From Maribacter sp. ACAM166 (lineage in GTDB: Bacteria; Bacteroidota; Bacteroidia; Flavobacteriales; Flavobacteriaceae), in NCBI RefSeq assembly GCF_005771495.1, contig NZ_VAUW01000021.1, positions 1-64,000 on the forward strand: a stretch of DNA of 64,000 nt, in the 5' to 3' direction. Both the position numbers and the translations under genes were made by a program. Each line of letters opens with the position of its first letter. The stretch's first letter is position 1. Below are positions 16,104-25,419 of the stretch, piece after piece. Under the pieces are notes generated by a model. That model worked only from the letters and a program-made list of their open reading frames with translations. It did not search any database and was not told the origin of the DNA.

Positions 16104-19100
16104 TTGAGCCATTCTTCTATCCAACAACGGTACGATCAGTCTCCCCAAACCGAGAAACTGCTAGACACTATTGCCAATTCTCAAACTACAGCAACTAAAA
16201 ACATCCAATTAAATGGACTAATGGGCTCTTCCCTTTCCTTTATTCTGGCTTCTGTTTTTAACCATACAGAACGCCCCTTTCTCGCTATTTTTAATGACAA
16301 AGAAGAAGCTGCTTATTACCTTAATGATTTAGAACGGCTTATTGGTGAAGATGATGTGCTCTTTTACCCAGGTAGTTACAGAAGACCCTATCAAATTGAG
16401 GAAACAGACAATGCCAATGTGCTTTTACGTGCAGAGGTTTTAAACCGGATAAATTCAAGAAAAAAACCTGCAATCATTGTCACTTACCCCGATGCTCTTT
16501 TTGAAAAAGTAGTTACTCGAAAAGAACTGGACAAGAATACCTTGAAGATGAAATTGGGAGACACCCTCTCTTTAGATTTTCTGAACGAGATACTATTCGA
16601 ATATAAATTCAAACGGGTTGATTTTGTTACGGAACCAGGCGAATTTTCAGTTCGCGGAGGCATTGTAGACGTTTATTCCTTTTCTCATGATGAACCCTAT
16701 CGTATTGAATTTTTTGGTGACGAAATAGATAGTATTAGAACCTTTGATGTGGAAACACAACTGTCAAAAGAAAAGGTGAAATCAATTACCGTTGTACCCA
16801 ACATGGCTAACAAGTTTTTGAATGAAAAAAGACAAAGCTTTTTAACCTATGTAGCATCAAAAACCTTGGTTTTTTCTAAAAATACTGACTTTTTATATGG
16901 CCGTTTAGATGAATTTTATGAAAAAGCAAAAGAGGCTTTTACCAAATTATCAAAAGACATCAAACATGCAGAACCAGAAGAATTATTTATGGGTGGTGCC
17001 GAATTTAAGCAGCACCTATTAAATTTCACATGTTTGACGATGGATTCTCAGAGGGATGCATCGAACATGGTAGAATTCCACACCAAACCCCAACCCTCAT
17101 TCAATAAAAAATTCGACTTGCTCATCGAAAATCTTAACGGTTACCGCGAACAAGGGTATACCAACTATATTTTTTGTGCTAGCGAGCAACAGGCTAAACG
17201 TTTTCATGACATTTTTGAAGAAGTCAACGAACAGGTACATTATCAAATTATCGTTTTTCCCTTGTTTCAAGGTTTTGTAGATGTTGACCAAAAATTAGTT
17301 TGCTATACCGACCATCAAATTTTTGAACGTTACCACAAGTTCCATCTAAAAAATGGCTATGCCAAAAAGCAAGCCATTACCTTAAAGGAACTGAACAAGC
17401 TTGAAGTTGGAGACTATGTAACCCATATAGACCATGGTATTGGTAAGTTTGGCGGACTCCAGAAAATTGATGTAGAAGGCAAAAAACAAGAAGCCATAAA
17501 GTTAATGTATGGCGAGCGCGACATTCTTTATGTTAGCATTCATTCGTTACATAAAATTTCCAAATTCAATGGAAAAGACGGTACTCCTCCAAAAATCTAC
17601 AAATTAGGTTCTGGAGCTTGGAAAAAAATCAAGGAAAAAACAAAGACCAGGGTTAAGAAAATTGCTTTTGACCTAATTAAAATCTATGCGAAACGAAGAC
17701 TTGAAAAAGGATTTCAATATAACCCAGACAGCTACCTTCAAAATGAACTCGAAGCTTCATTCATTTATGAAGATACGCCCGATCAAAGTACCGCTACTGA
17801 AGATGTAAAGAGAGACATGGAAAGTGAACGACCAATGGATCGTTTAATTTGTGGAGATGTTGGATTTGGAAAAACAGAAGTTGCTATACGTGCCGCATTT
17901 AAAGCCGTTGACAATGGTAAACAAGTGGCAATTTTGGTCCCGACCACAATATTAGCATTTCAACACCACCGAACTTTTACCGAACGCTTAAAGGAAATGC
18001 CTGTTACCGTAGATTACCTGAATCGATTTCGAACAGCAAAGGAAAAAAAGGAGACCTTAGAGAAATTGGCTTCAGGAAAGGTAGATATCATTATTGGTAC
18101 ACATCAATTAGTGAACAAGAATGTTAAATTCAACGATTTGGGCCTTTTAATTGTAGATGAGGAACAAAAATTTGGAGTGGCAGTAAAAGACAAATTAAAG
18201 TCTATTAAAGAAAATGTTGATGTGCTCACTTTAACAGCAACTCCAATTCCGCGAACCCTTCAATTTAGCCTTATGGCAGCACGTGATCTTTCTACTATTA
18301 ATACGGCACCACCTAATAGGTACCCTATAGAAAGCAATGTAGTACGATTTAATGAAGAAATCATTAGGGATGCCGTAAGTTATGAAATCGAGCGAGGAGG
18401 CCAGGTGTTCTTTATTCATAACCGTATTGAAAATATAAAAGAAGTTGCAGGGATGATTCAGCGTCTGGTACCGAATGCAAAAGTAGCTATAGGACATGGT
18501 CAAATGGAGGGGAAAAAACTCGAAGCCCTAATGTTGAGCTTCATGAACAGTGAATTCGATGTACTTGTTTCTACCACTATTGTTGAAAGTGGCTTGGACG
18601 TTACCAATGCCAATACTATTTTCATAAATAATGCCAACAATTTTGGCTTGAGCGATCTTCATCAAATGCGTGGCCGTGTAGGTCGTGGCAATAAAAAAGC
18701 ATTTTGTTACTTTATTACACCACCCTACGAAGTTATGACCAATGATGCCCGTAAACGAATTGAAGCATTAGAACAGTTTACAGAATTAGGAAGCGGATTT
18801 AATATTGCCATGAAAGATTTAGAAATTAGGGGCGCAGGTGACCTTTTAGGTGGCGAACAAAGTGGTTTCATCAATGAAATAGGTTTTGAAACCTATCAGA
18901 AAATATTGGCTGAAGCGATTGATGAACTAAAAGAAAATGAGTTTAAAGAATTATATGAAGAAGTAGAGGGCCCACATGAAAAGATTTTTGTCAAAGAAAC
19001 ACAGATAGATTCAGACTTCGAACTCCTGTTCCCAGATGATTATATCAATAATATTACAGAAAGGCTTACCTTATACACTGATTTAAATCAAGTTAAGAAC

Positions 19101-19472
19101 GAAGAAGCCCTTCAAAAATTTGAGGCACAATTGGTAGATCGGTTTGGAGAGCTCCCTGATGAAGCTGCAGATTTATTAAATTCCGTTCGCATCAAATGGA
19201 TTGCAAATAGCATCGGTCTGGAGAAAATCGTTATGAAACAAGGTAAAATGATTGGATATTTTATAAGTAACCAACAATCAGAATTCTATCAGACAACAAC
19301 GTTTACTCGTGTATTACACTATGCGCAATCACATGCACAGCAGTGTAAAATAAAAGAGAAACAAACCCGTAATGGACTTCGATTATTGTTAGTTTTTGAA
19401 AATATACGATCTGTAGACAGAGCATATTTAGCTTTAAAATCATTTGAAATAAAAGAGAAACAAACAGTTTAA
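16104..19472 (+). CDS. mfd: Transcription-repair coupling factor Mfd
   Basis: 1122 aa with the full Mfd order: UvrB-like N-terminal part (about 1-350), RNA polymerase interaction domain (LEVGDYVTHIDHGIGKFGGL, about 434-453), RecG-like translocase with Walker A GDVGFGKTE and IVDEEQKFG, motif VI QMRGRVGRG, and a TRCF C-terminal domain. It removes stalled RNA polymerase and recruits UvrA. Translation must begin at TTG 16104, because no in-frame ATG lies between the promoter at 16080 and the conserved SIQQRYDQSPQTEK start. Its TAA abuts the next gene's ATG directly, suggesting coupling to a small TerB-like protein. Confidence 0.95.
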   Translation: MSHSSIQQRYDQSPQTEKLLDTIANSQTTATKNIQLNGLMGSSLSFILASVFNHTERPFLAIFNDKEEAAYYLNDLERLIGEDDVLFYPGSYRRPYQIEETDNANVLLRAEVLNRINSRKKPAIIVTYPDALFEKVVTRKELDKNTLKMKLGDTLSLDFLNEILFEYKFKRVDFVTEPGEFSVRGGIVDVYSFSHDEPYRIEFFGDEIDSIRTFDVETQLSKEKVKSITVVPNMANKFLNEKRQSFLTYVASKTLVFSKNTDFLYGRLDEFYEKAKEAFTKLSKDIKHAEPEELFMGGAEFKQHLLNFTCLTMDSQRDASNMVEFHTKPQPSFNKKFDLLIENLNGYREQGYTNYIFCASEQQAKRFHDIFEEVNEQVHYQIIVFPLFQGFVDVDQKLVCYTDHQIFERYHKFHLKNGYAKKQAITLKELNKLEVGDYVTHIDHGIGKFGGLQKIDVEGKKQEAIKLMYGERDILYVSIHSLHKISKFNGKDGTPPKIYKLGSGAWKKIKEKTKTRVKKIAFDLIKIYAKRRLEKGFQYNPDSYLQNELEASFIYEDTPDQSTATEDVKRDMESERPMDRLICGDVGFGKTEVAIRAAFKAVDNGKQVAILVPTTILAFQHHRTFTERLKEMPVTVDYLNRFRTAKEKKETLEKLASGKVDIIIGTHQLVNKNVKFNDLGLLIVDEEQKFGVAVKDKLKSIKENVDVLTLTATPIPRTLQFSLMAARDLSTINTAPPNRYPIESNVVRFNEEIIRDAVSYEIERGGQVFFIHNRIENIKEVAGMIQRLVPNAKVAIGHGQMEGKKLEALMLSFMNSEFDVLVSTTIVESGLDVTNANTIFINNANNFGLSDLHQMRGRVGRGNKKAFCYFITPPYEVMTNDARKRIEALEQFTELGSGFNIAMKDLEIRGAGDLLGGEQSGFINEIGFETYQKILAEAIDELKENEFKELYEEVEGPHEKIFVKETQIDSDFELLFPDDYINNITERLTLYTDLNQVKNEEALQKFEAQLVDRFGELPDEAADLLNSVRIKWIANSIGLEKIVMKQGKMIGYFISNQQSEFYQTTTFTRVLHYAQSHAQQCKIKEKQTRNGLRLLLVFENIRSVDRAYLALKSFEIKEKQTV

Positions 19473-19805
19473 ATGAAATTTAATATATCTGAAAAATTGG
19501 CCATGGTCAATGTTATCGATTCTGTAATTGTGGCCGATGGTAAAGTTCACAAAGGAGAAATAAACGCACTGAGTCAATTAATGGCAGTAATTGATTTTGA
19601 TAGTAATTTTTTGATTCAGGCCCGTACAATTGATACAGAGCAAAGTGTGGTAATATTGAAGGAGATGCCACAGGAAAAAAAAGACAAACTCGCCCAGATT
19701 TTAGAAGACGTTGCTATTTCAGATGGTTTTGTACATAAAAAGGAAAATGATGTCATGAACCATATTTTTTCGGCTATCGGTGTTGTAAAAGTTCAGAAGA
19801 ATTAG
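19473..19805 (+). CDS. Mini-TerB-like protein 1, in operon with mfd
   Basis: 110 aa. It contains two copies of a short motif, VADGKVHKGE (about 22-31) and ISDGFVHKKE (about 89-98), each at the start of a helix in a mostly helical protein, as in TerB folds. It is clearly paralogous to the genes at 21977 and 22311. The ATG begins directly after the mfd TAA, so it is almost certainly co-translated with Mfd. I know no function; a metal-sensing or helper role is speculation. Confidence 0.7.
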   Translation: MKFNISEKLAMVNVIDSVIVADGKVHKGEINALSQLMAVIDFDSNFLIQARTIDTEQSVVILKEMPQEKKDKLAQILEDVAISDGFVHKKENDVMNHIFSAIGVVKVQKN

Positions 19806-19976
19806 CGGAAAATTAGTAATGAGATTAGCTGCAAAGAAGCTATTCCTATTTATATTAACTATATGTTGGGATAGTGTCAATACCTATTTCGCTTTAGAAT
19901 ATAATTTCATCCGGTTATAAAAAAGCACTCAACGTACGTAAATTAATGAAAAAAATAATCTTAAAAAGTAATTACG

Positions 19977-20990
19977 TTGAGCGAAGTAAAAATTTCATTT
20001 AATGAAATGAAACTAGTTTTGGAATCGCTATTTCACAAGTATTCTTTTCCAAAAGTACAAGCCGAATTACTGGCAATAACTCATGCAGAAAGCACGTTAG
20101 ACGGTATTAACTCACATGGCATTAACAGAGTGCCTGTGTTTTTAGATTATGTACGCAAAGGCATTGTGAAAACAGATGCCACTGCAGAAAAAATAGCCTC
20201 AATGGGCAGCATGGAACGCTGGGATGGTAATTTAGGCGCAGGAATACTCAATGCTATTTCATGTACAGACAGAGCAACTACATTGGCAAAAGAACACGGC
20301 ATTGGTTTGGTAGCTTTGCGTAATACCAATCATTGGATGCGTGGCGGCACCTATGGTTGGCAAGCCGCTGAACAGGGCTGTATCTCCATTATGTTCACCA
20401 ACACTACGCCCAATATGCCCGCTTGGGGCGGCAGGGACAATCGCATTGGTAATAATCCGTTGGTTATTTCAATTCCCAGAGAAGGTGGTCATGTAGTACT
20501 AGACATGGCATTATCTCAATTTTCATTTGGCAAAATGGAAAGTCTCCATTTAAAAGATGAACAGTTACCTTTTCATGGAGGCTGGGATAATAACAACCAA
20601 TTAAGCAAAAAACCCAAAGACATTTTGGACTCCGGCCGAGCGATTCCGGTAGGATATTGGAAAGGCTCTGCCCTATCCATGATTTTGGATATACTGGCAA
20701 CATTATTATCCGCTGGAAATTCTACCTATAAAATTGGTCAAAAAGGTCATGAAACAAGCATTTCACAAGTGTTTCTATGCATTGACCCTAGGGTTTTCGA
20801 AGATGGTGAATTACAAGAAAAACTAGTGAACGAGATTATTCAGTACACTCACGACGTATCTCCTATGGAAAAAGGGAATAGTACTTTTTATCCCGGTGAA
20901 CGTACATTGGCTACTAGAACAAAAAACCTTACGGAAGGTATGCCGATAAGTACTAAAATCTGGGAACAAGTACGCACATTAGCCAAGTAA
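19977..20990 (+). CDS. Malate/L-lactate dehydrogenase family protein, YiaK-like
   Basis: 337 aa. The sequence matches the Ldh/YiaK fold: THAESTLDGINSHGINRVP near residue 37-55, ALRNTNHWMRGGTYGWQAAE, and GNNPLVISIPR for NAD(P) binding. The group includes 3-dehydro-L-gulonate 2-dehydrogenase (YiaK), the best guess. No ATG is available at the right place: an upstream ATG (19946) is out of frame and the internal ATG at 20007 would cut off the conserved EVKISFNEM start. TTG 19977 is therefore the likely start. No sugar-acid genes are adjacent except a dead hydrolase. Confidence 0.75.
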   Translation: MSEVKISFNEMKLVLESLFHKYSFPKVQAELLAITHAESTLDGINSHGINRVPVFLDYVRKGIVKTDATAEKIASMGSMERWDGNLGAGILNAISCTDRATTLAKEHGIGLVALRNTNHWMRGGTYGWQAAEQGCISIMFTNTTPNMPAWGGRDNRIGNNPLVISIPREGGHVVLDMALSQFSFGKMESLHLKDEQLPFHGGWDNNNQLSKKPKDILDSGRAIPVGYWKGSALSMILDILATLLSAGNSTYKIGQKGHETSISQVFLCIDPRVFEDGELQEKLVNEIIQYTHDVSPMEKGNSTFYPGERTLATRTKNLTEGMPISTKIWEQVRTLAK

Positions 20991-21009
20991 ACAGATTGCT
21001 TTTATTATA

Positions 21010-21885
21010 TGATTTTCCGTACTTTTTGTACATACCTTCAATCAATAACTCCTGAAAAATTCATCCTCGCTTTTTGCTTTGTATCTATTTGTTTTTGCCT
21101 GCAAAGAATTACTAAGGAAAATACTGATCGCAGAACCCGTCATCATAGCACCTAGAACAAAAGCACGAATAGATTCAGTACTTAAAATTTTTGTGGAGAC
21201 CAAAAATATTACCGGTGTATCTGCACTTATTTTTGAAGAACGTTAAGAAATATATTTTAATGCATTTGAATTTGTGGACAAAGAAGCTAAGAAGCCAATG
21301 GACAGGAATACCATCGTACAGATATATTCTATATTCAAACCCATAACGGGAATGGGATTACTAACCCTTTATAAAGAAGGTGGAATTTAATTAGAAATCC
21401 TATCTCTACATACATTTCAGAATTTGAGAACTTGACAATTTAAGCTGGGGTAGATAGATGCTAAAGTAAAGATATAACCGAAGCATTACACAGAGAAGTT
21501 ACTATATAAAATGTAACCTAACATACAGCCGGTTTTCCCAACAGAGCTGATACTTTCGCCCATAGCGACCTATTTAAGGAGGCTAATGCCGTGAATCGTG
21601 AAAATACGTTGACATAAATGGTAGAAAAAACAGGAAAGGTTCTGTTATGGTTTCAACCCAGCACATAGTGGTAATATGTGCCAAGCATAGATGTACAAGC
21701 TTTGTTGATAGGGCGAATTCCTGATGTTCCATATTGTGAACATATAAATACTCATGTATTGGACCCACTTAAAATGACTGAAACTCGATACTTTATTTTA
21801 GAGGGAGAAAGAGCCTAATTTCCTAAAGTATACATAAGAAAAGGTGACGGTGAAGGATTCTGTAACCTATAGCTATTACATCAAT
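21010..21885 (+). pseudogene. Serine hydrolase (beta-lactamase/EstB family) lipoprotein, decayed
   Basis: Fragments in several frames read as a class C beta-lactamase-like hydrolase. A lipoprotein-like start (LYLFVFACKE) is followed by KARIDSVLKIFVETKNITGV, then FEFVDKEAKKPMDRNTIVQI with the nucleophile motif SIFK, and later HINTHVLDPLKMTETRY with a VYIRKGDGEG stretch. Many stop codons (for example after FEER and after EGGI) and frameshifts separate them, and the C-terminal third is missing. It fills the 986-bp gap between the YiaK-like gene and mini-TerB 2. An intact relative is at 35771. Confidence 0.8.
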
Positions 21886-21976
21886 TATTGACCCTAATAA
21901 ATAGTGTAGAGTCATTCGCAAATGACACCATAAATTCTTATCATTTTGCTTATCTTTCTACTCTTAAAACGAAAAT

Positions 21977-22306
21977 ATGAAGTTTGAGGAATCCGTTAAA
22001 ATAGCCTTTGTAAAAATGATTTACGATGTTATAAAGGCAGATGGCAAAGTACATCCTGGCGAATTGATAGTACTGGACAATATGAAAAAAGGTATCGGTT
22101 TTGATGATGCATTTTTAAATCAAGCTAAGGAACTAGATTATGATGATGCTATCGTAACCCTATATAATATGCCTTACGAGCAAAAGAAAGCTTTGGCTAA
22201 AATTTTAGATGAAGTAGCTATGTCAGACGGATCTGTACATAAAAAAGAAATGACACTAATTATAGATACGTTTATTAACATTGGTATTGGTGAAGAATCT
22301 GAATAG
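21977..22306 (+). CDS. Mini-TerB-like protein 2
   Basis: 109 aa, paralog of the genes at 19473 and 22311. The repeated motif occurs as KADGKVHPGE (about 21-30) and MSDGSVHKKE (about 88-97). Spacing between the two motifs is the same in all three proteins. It is 4 nt upstream of mini-TerB 3 and probably co-transcribed with it. Function unknown. Confidence 0.7.
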   Translation: MKFEESVKIAFVKMIYDVIKADGKVHPGELIVLDNMKKGIGFDDAFLNQAKELDYDDAIVTLYNMPYEQKKALAKILDEVAMSDGSVHKKEMTLIIDTFINIGIGEESE

Positions 22307-22310
22307 TATT

Positions 22311-22640
22311 ATGGAATTTACACAAAAGGAGAAATTGGCTTTGGTTAAGATGGTTGATTACGTCATCCTAGCTGATAGTAAAGTTGATCCCGGCGAAATG
22401 AATTTGCTCATCCAATTAATGGAACGTTTTAGTTTTGATAGCTTTTTTATAGGACAGGCAAGAAATTTAAGTAAGGCCAATGCCTATAAAATATTAGGTC
22501 TTATGCCAATGGATAAAAAGAAAACTTTAGCCAAACTGTTGGATGAAGTAGCCATTTCCGATGGATTTATCCATGAAAAAGAGATTATCAAGATTATAGA
22601 AACTTTAGATTATATGGGCATCGAAAGAGAACTACAGTAA
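22311..22640 (+). CDS. Mini-TerB-like protein 3
   Basis: 109 aa from ATG 22311; a longer frame starting at 22281 would overlap the previous gene and lacks support. The motifs are LADSKVDPGE (about 21-30) and ISDGFIHEKE (about 88-97); the first has Ser for Gly and Asp for His, so the N-terminal copy has diverged. It ends 12 nt before a doubtful small ORF. Function unknown. Confidence 0.7.
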   Translation: MEFTQKEKLALVKMVDYVILADSKVDPGEMNLLIQLMERFSFDSFFIGQARNLSKANAYKILGLMPMDKKKTLAKLLDEVAISDGFIHEKEIIKIIETLDYMGIERELQ

Positions 22641-22652
22641 TAACCCTACAAG

Positions 22653-22772
22653 ATGAAATCAAATAGTTCTATTCCCTTCTTGGAACCTAAAAAAACCAAG
22701 CCTATTCAGACATCAAAAAAAAGGACTCTAGTACACACTGACTTTTATAGGCAGAAGAATGTTATTTTCTGA
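22653..22772 (+). CDS. Doubtful 39-aa ORF
   Basis: ATG 22653 opens a basic 39-residue frame (begins MKSNSSIPFLEPKK) that follows mini-TerB 3 by 12 nt. No relative is recognised and there is no other support. It may be chance or the remnant of a longer gene. Confidence 0.2.
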   Translation: MKSNSSIPFLEPKKTKPIQTSKKRTLVHTDFYRQKNVIF

Positions 22773-22807
22773 TTTATTTTGGTTCGATAATTGTTTTTAA
22801 CTTCTAT

Positions 22808-24127
22808 ATGAAACTACTTTTTACTTTTTACATAATATTGATTTCTATCGGGTTGCACGCCCAAGGATTTATTTCCGGAAATTTCTCCCCTCCTAAAGAT
22901 TTTAAATGGTTAATTGCCTATGAATTAACCCCTAGTGGAGAAAGATATATAGCTGATACGTCTATCAAAGACGGTTCTTTTACTATTAAAATCCCTGTAA
23001 CCGCGCAGGCTGGAATGTACAGATTGGTGTATGCCGTGCCACAAGATGAATTTTATATTGATGTAATTTATAACACGAAAGAACATGTAAAATTCAATTT
23101 TAGTCTTCAAGAGGGTCTGACTATTACCAATTCAGAAGAAAACAAATGGTACAACGAATACCTTTCAAAGATAAATACAGCACAAGATATATTAATGGAC
23201 TTCTATGAGAATAGAAGTGATTCTAAAGAAGAATATAGTACCATAGTACTTAAATTAAAGAATCTTCAAAAGACATATGAAGAAAACTATACAGGTACCT
23301 TAGCACATTCGTTTATTAAATCAAATAGAACATATCTCCCAAAAGATTATGAAAGTTTAGCAGTGTTTTTAAAACATAAAAAACAACATCATTTTGATTA
23401 TTTAAACATTAATAATGTTGTTTTACAAAGCTCGAATTTTCTTACTAATAAATTCTCCAATTACGTTTTTTCTGCTTTACCTATTGATATTAAAACACAA
23501 GTAGAATTAGAAATAGAAGTGATTAAAAATGTAACGAATACGGCTGAAATTATTAAAGACACTCCTATAGGGTTTCAAATAAAAGCTTTACATCAATTAT
23601 GGGAAATAGCAGGTGTTAACTCCATGTCAAATGTAGCAGATTATATTTTCAATAGCCATTTAAAGAAATTAGCGATTGCAAATGGCAATCAAAAAATGGT
23701 AGATGATATCACCTCTGCTGCAAGACTTAGAATTGGTGCCGTATCACCAGATATTGTTTGGGAAAACAAAGGGAAAAAACATTCACTTTCTACAATGGAA
23801 AAAGCAGACAACTACCTGCTTATATTTTGGAGTAGTACTTGTTCTCACTGTTTAAATGAGCTCCCGGCATTGCACAAAGCTCTGAAAAATTTAAGTTCAT
23901 TAAAAATAGTGGCTGTTGGGTTAGAGGATGATGAAACCAACTGGAAAAATGTCTCCGCTACCATGCCTAATTTCAATCACGCTATTGCATTAGGTAAATG
24001 GGAAAGTGAATATGCACGCACCTTCAATATTCAAAGCACACCGACCTACTTTATTTTAGATAGTGAAAAACGCTTTGTTGACAAACCAGAATCAGATAAA
24101 GAGGTAATTGAATTTCTAGAAAATTAA
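22808..24127 (+). CDS. Exported TlpA-like thioredoxin-domain protein
   Basis: 439 aa. A signal peptide is seen at residues 1-20 (hydrophobic, ending LHAQG). An N-terminal beta-rich region (about 25-110), of the kind fused to TlpA proteins in Bacteroidota, precedes a helical middle. The C-terminal thioredoxin-like domain (about 310-439) has the redox site C345-S-H-C348 in FWSSTCSHCLNELP and the cis-proline in IQSTPTYFI. It probably acts as a disulfide reductase in the periplasm; partners are unknown. Its stop overlaps that of the convergent gene by 4 nt. Confidence 0.82.
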   Translation: MKLLFTFYIILISIGLHAQGFISGNFSPPKDFKWLIAYELTPSGERYIADTSIKDGSFTIKIPVTAQAGMYRLVYAVPQDEFYIDVIYNTKEHVKFNFSLQEGLTITNSEENKWYNEYLSKINTAQDILMDFYENRSDSKEEYSTIVLKLKNLQKTYEENYTGTLAHSFIKSNRTYLPKDYESLAVFLKHKKQHHFDYLNINNVVLQSSNFLTNKFSNYVFSALPIDIKTQVELEIEVIKNVTNTAEIIKDTPIGFQIKALHQLWEIAGVNSMSNVADYIFNSHLKKLAIANGNQKMVDDITSAARLRIGAVSPDIVWENKGKKHSLSTMEKADNYLLIFWSSTCSHCLNELPALHKALKNLSSLKIVAVGLEDDETNWKNVSATMPNFNHAIALGKWESEYARTFNIQSTPTYFILDSEKRFVDKPESDKEVIEFLEN

Positions 24128-24783
24128 AGAGATTTCAAATCCTTAATAGTTTTGAAAGCTATGTCAACTTGTTCATCATTTACAACAATGGTAAATTCAT
24201 TGGTTGTCGAAATTACTTCATTGAGCACTATACCCTCCCATGCCAAACGCTGAAAAATAAAGTAATAAATACCAGGCACAGATACATTTTCAGCTGGTAA
24301 TTTTACGGTAATGGAAGATAAATCTTCTGCTTTCTGTGTACATTTTTCATCTTTAAACAACAGCTCCACCGTTTTGTCCATCACATTACTGATGACAATA
24401 TTAATTTCGTTAACACCTCGACTAGAGGTATAAAATACATCTTGGTTATTATTGATTTCTTCCAACAATTTAGCTTGATGTACCAAAATTTTATCCGATG
24501 CTAAAAAAGTATAATCGGTCAATGAGGAACGCACGGTTATTTCGCCAATATTTTTTAAAACCTTTAAAATTTTATGAGTAGCCCTAAATTCCAAATCATC
24601 CGATAATCTCTTTAATGCCATTACGATGGCACCGTTACGAATATCTTTTCCTAATTCATGCTCAATCTCTGGCTTTACTATTCTTGATAATGAGGTGAGA
24701 TTTATAATACCCTGCGCTAGAGCGCTTTGTAAGAATGGTTTTTTTTTAATGTACTCTTCTACGACTGATGATATTGTTTTCAT
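24124..24783 (-). CDS. ACT-like domain protein, function unknown
   Basis: 219 aa. The first 60 residues are helical (TISSVVEEYIKKKPFLQSAL) and include a stretch that could bind DNA or dimerise. Residues about 75-215 look like two ACT-type ligand-binding repeats similar in style to the tail of aspartate kinases (VHQAKLLEEINNNQDV, SSITVKLPAENVSVPGIYYF, EFTIVVNDEQVDIAF). No kinase domain is present. An amino-acid-sensing regulatory role is inference. It stands alone, converging on the thioredoxin-like gene. Confidence 0.55.
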   Translation of the reverse strand: MKTISSVVEEYIKKKPFLQSALAQGIINLTSLSRIVKPEIEHELGKDIRNGAIVMALKRLSDDLEFRATHKILKVLKNIGEITVRSSLTDYTFLASDKILVHQAKLLEEINNNQDVFYTSSRGVNEINIVISNVMDKTVELLFKDEKCTQKAEDLSSITVKLPAENVSVPGIYYFIFQRLAWEGIVLNEVISTTNEFTIVVNDEQVDIAFKTIKDLKSL

Positions 24784-24872
24784 TGTACTGCTTGGTTGTT
24801 ATACAAATATAACAACCTGTTACAAATAAAACAAAATGTTTTTGTATAAAACCTACTTAACGAGTAGTTTAG

Positions 24873-25232
24873 TTAAAAATGATAGAATGCAGCCTCTAAA
24901 TGTTCTAGTTCAAATCGGCTTTTATTCTTGAGAACCGTAATAATATCAAAGCGCACGTCAACGTCTAAATCATTATTCGTAACATAATGATTTGCAGCCA
25001 TAACCAAAAGTTTAATTTTTTTCGACGTAACAGTTTCAGCAATGTTCTCAATATAATCAGAGCTTCTAGACCGTACTTCTACTATTGCCAAAATATCCTT
25101 CTTTTGAGCAATTATGTCAATTTCGGCCTTTAGGTATCTATAATTCTGATACCTAATATTATACCCATTTTTTATAAGATGTTCTACTGCTATTTGCTCT
25201 CCCTCTTTTCCGAATTCATTATGTTTTCCCAT
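24873..25232 (-). CDS. yraN: UPF0102/YraN family protein
   Basis: 119 aa from ATG 25232 (MGKHNEFGKEGEQIA), which matches the family start; the longer ORF adds 13 residues in poor context. The restriction-endonuclease-like core is visible: GEQIAVEHL, AEIDIIAQ, and IVEVRSRSS. Family members usually have ExK in the last motif (EVKTRS); here K is R, as EVR. The role is unknown, possibly DNA or RNA processing. It is transcribed alone. Confidence 0.85.
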   Translation of the reverse strand: MGKHNEFGKEGEQIAVEHLIKNGYNIRYQNYRYLKAEIDIIAQKKDILAIVEVRSRSSDYIENIAETVTSKKIKLLVMAANHYVTNNDLDVDVRFDIITVLKNKSRFELEHLEAAFYHF

Positions 25233-25419
25233 ATTACCGATACAATAACGTGTAATTCGTCGAAAATGCAAGTATTTCGACGCTTTTTTAGTATAAAATA
25301 TCGTTATTTGATAAATAAAACATCTAAAATAGTTAGTTTAAATACTATACCAAATTTCGAAACGTTTAGCTTAGAAGCCCCAACTCTACGAACGTAATAC
25401 AAATGCCTATTTTAAGATT

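Noticed and set aside
19818-19919. 33-aa ORF (MRLAAKK...) after mini-TerB 1
   Set aside because: Very short, no relative, and no promoter or terminator support.
21583-21768. Minus-strand ORF in the 21-kb gap
   Set aside because: It is the antisense of the serine hydrolase pseudogene.
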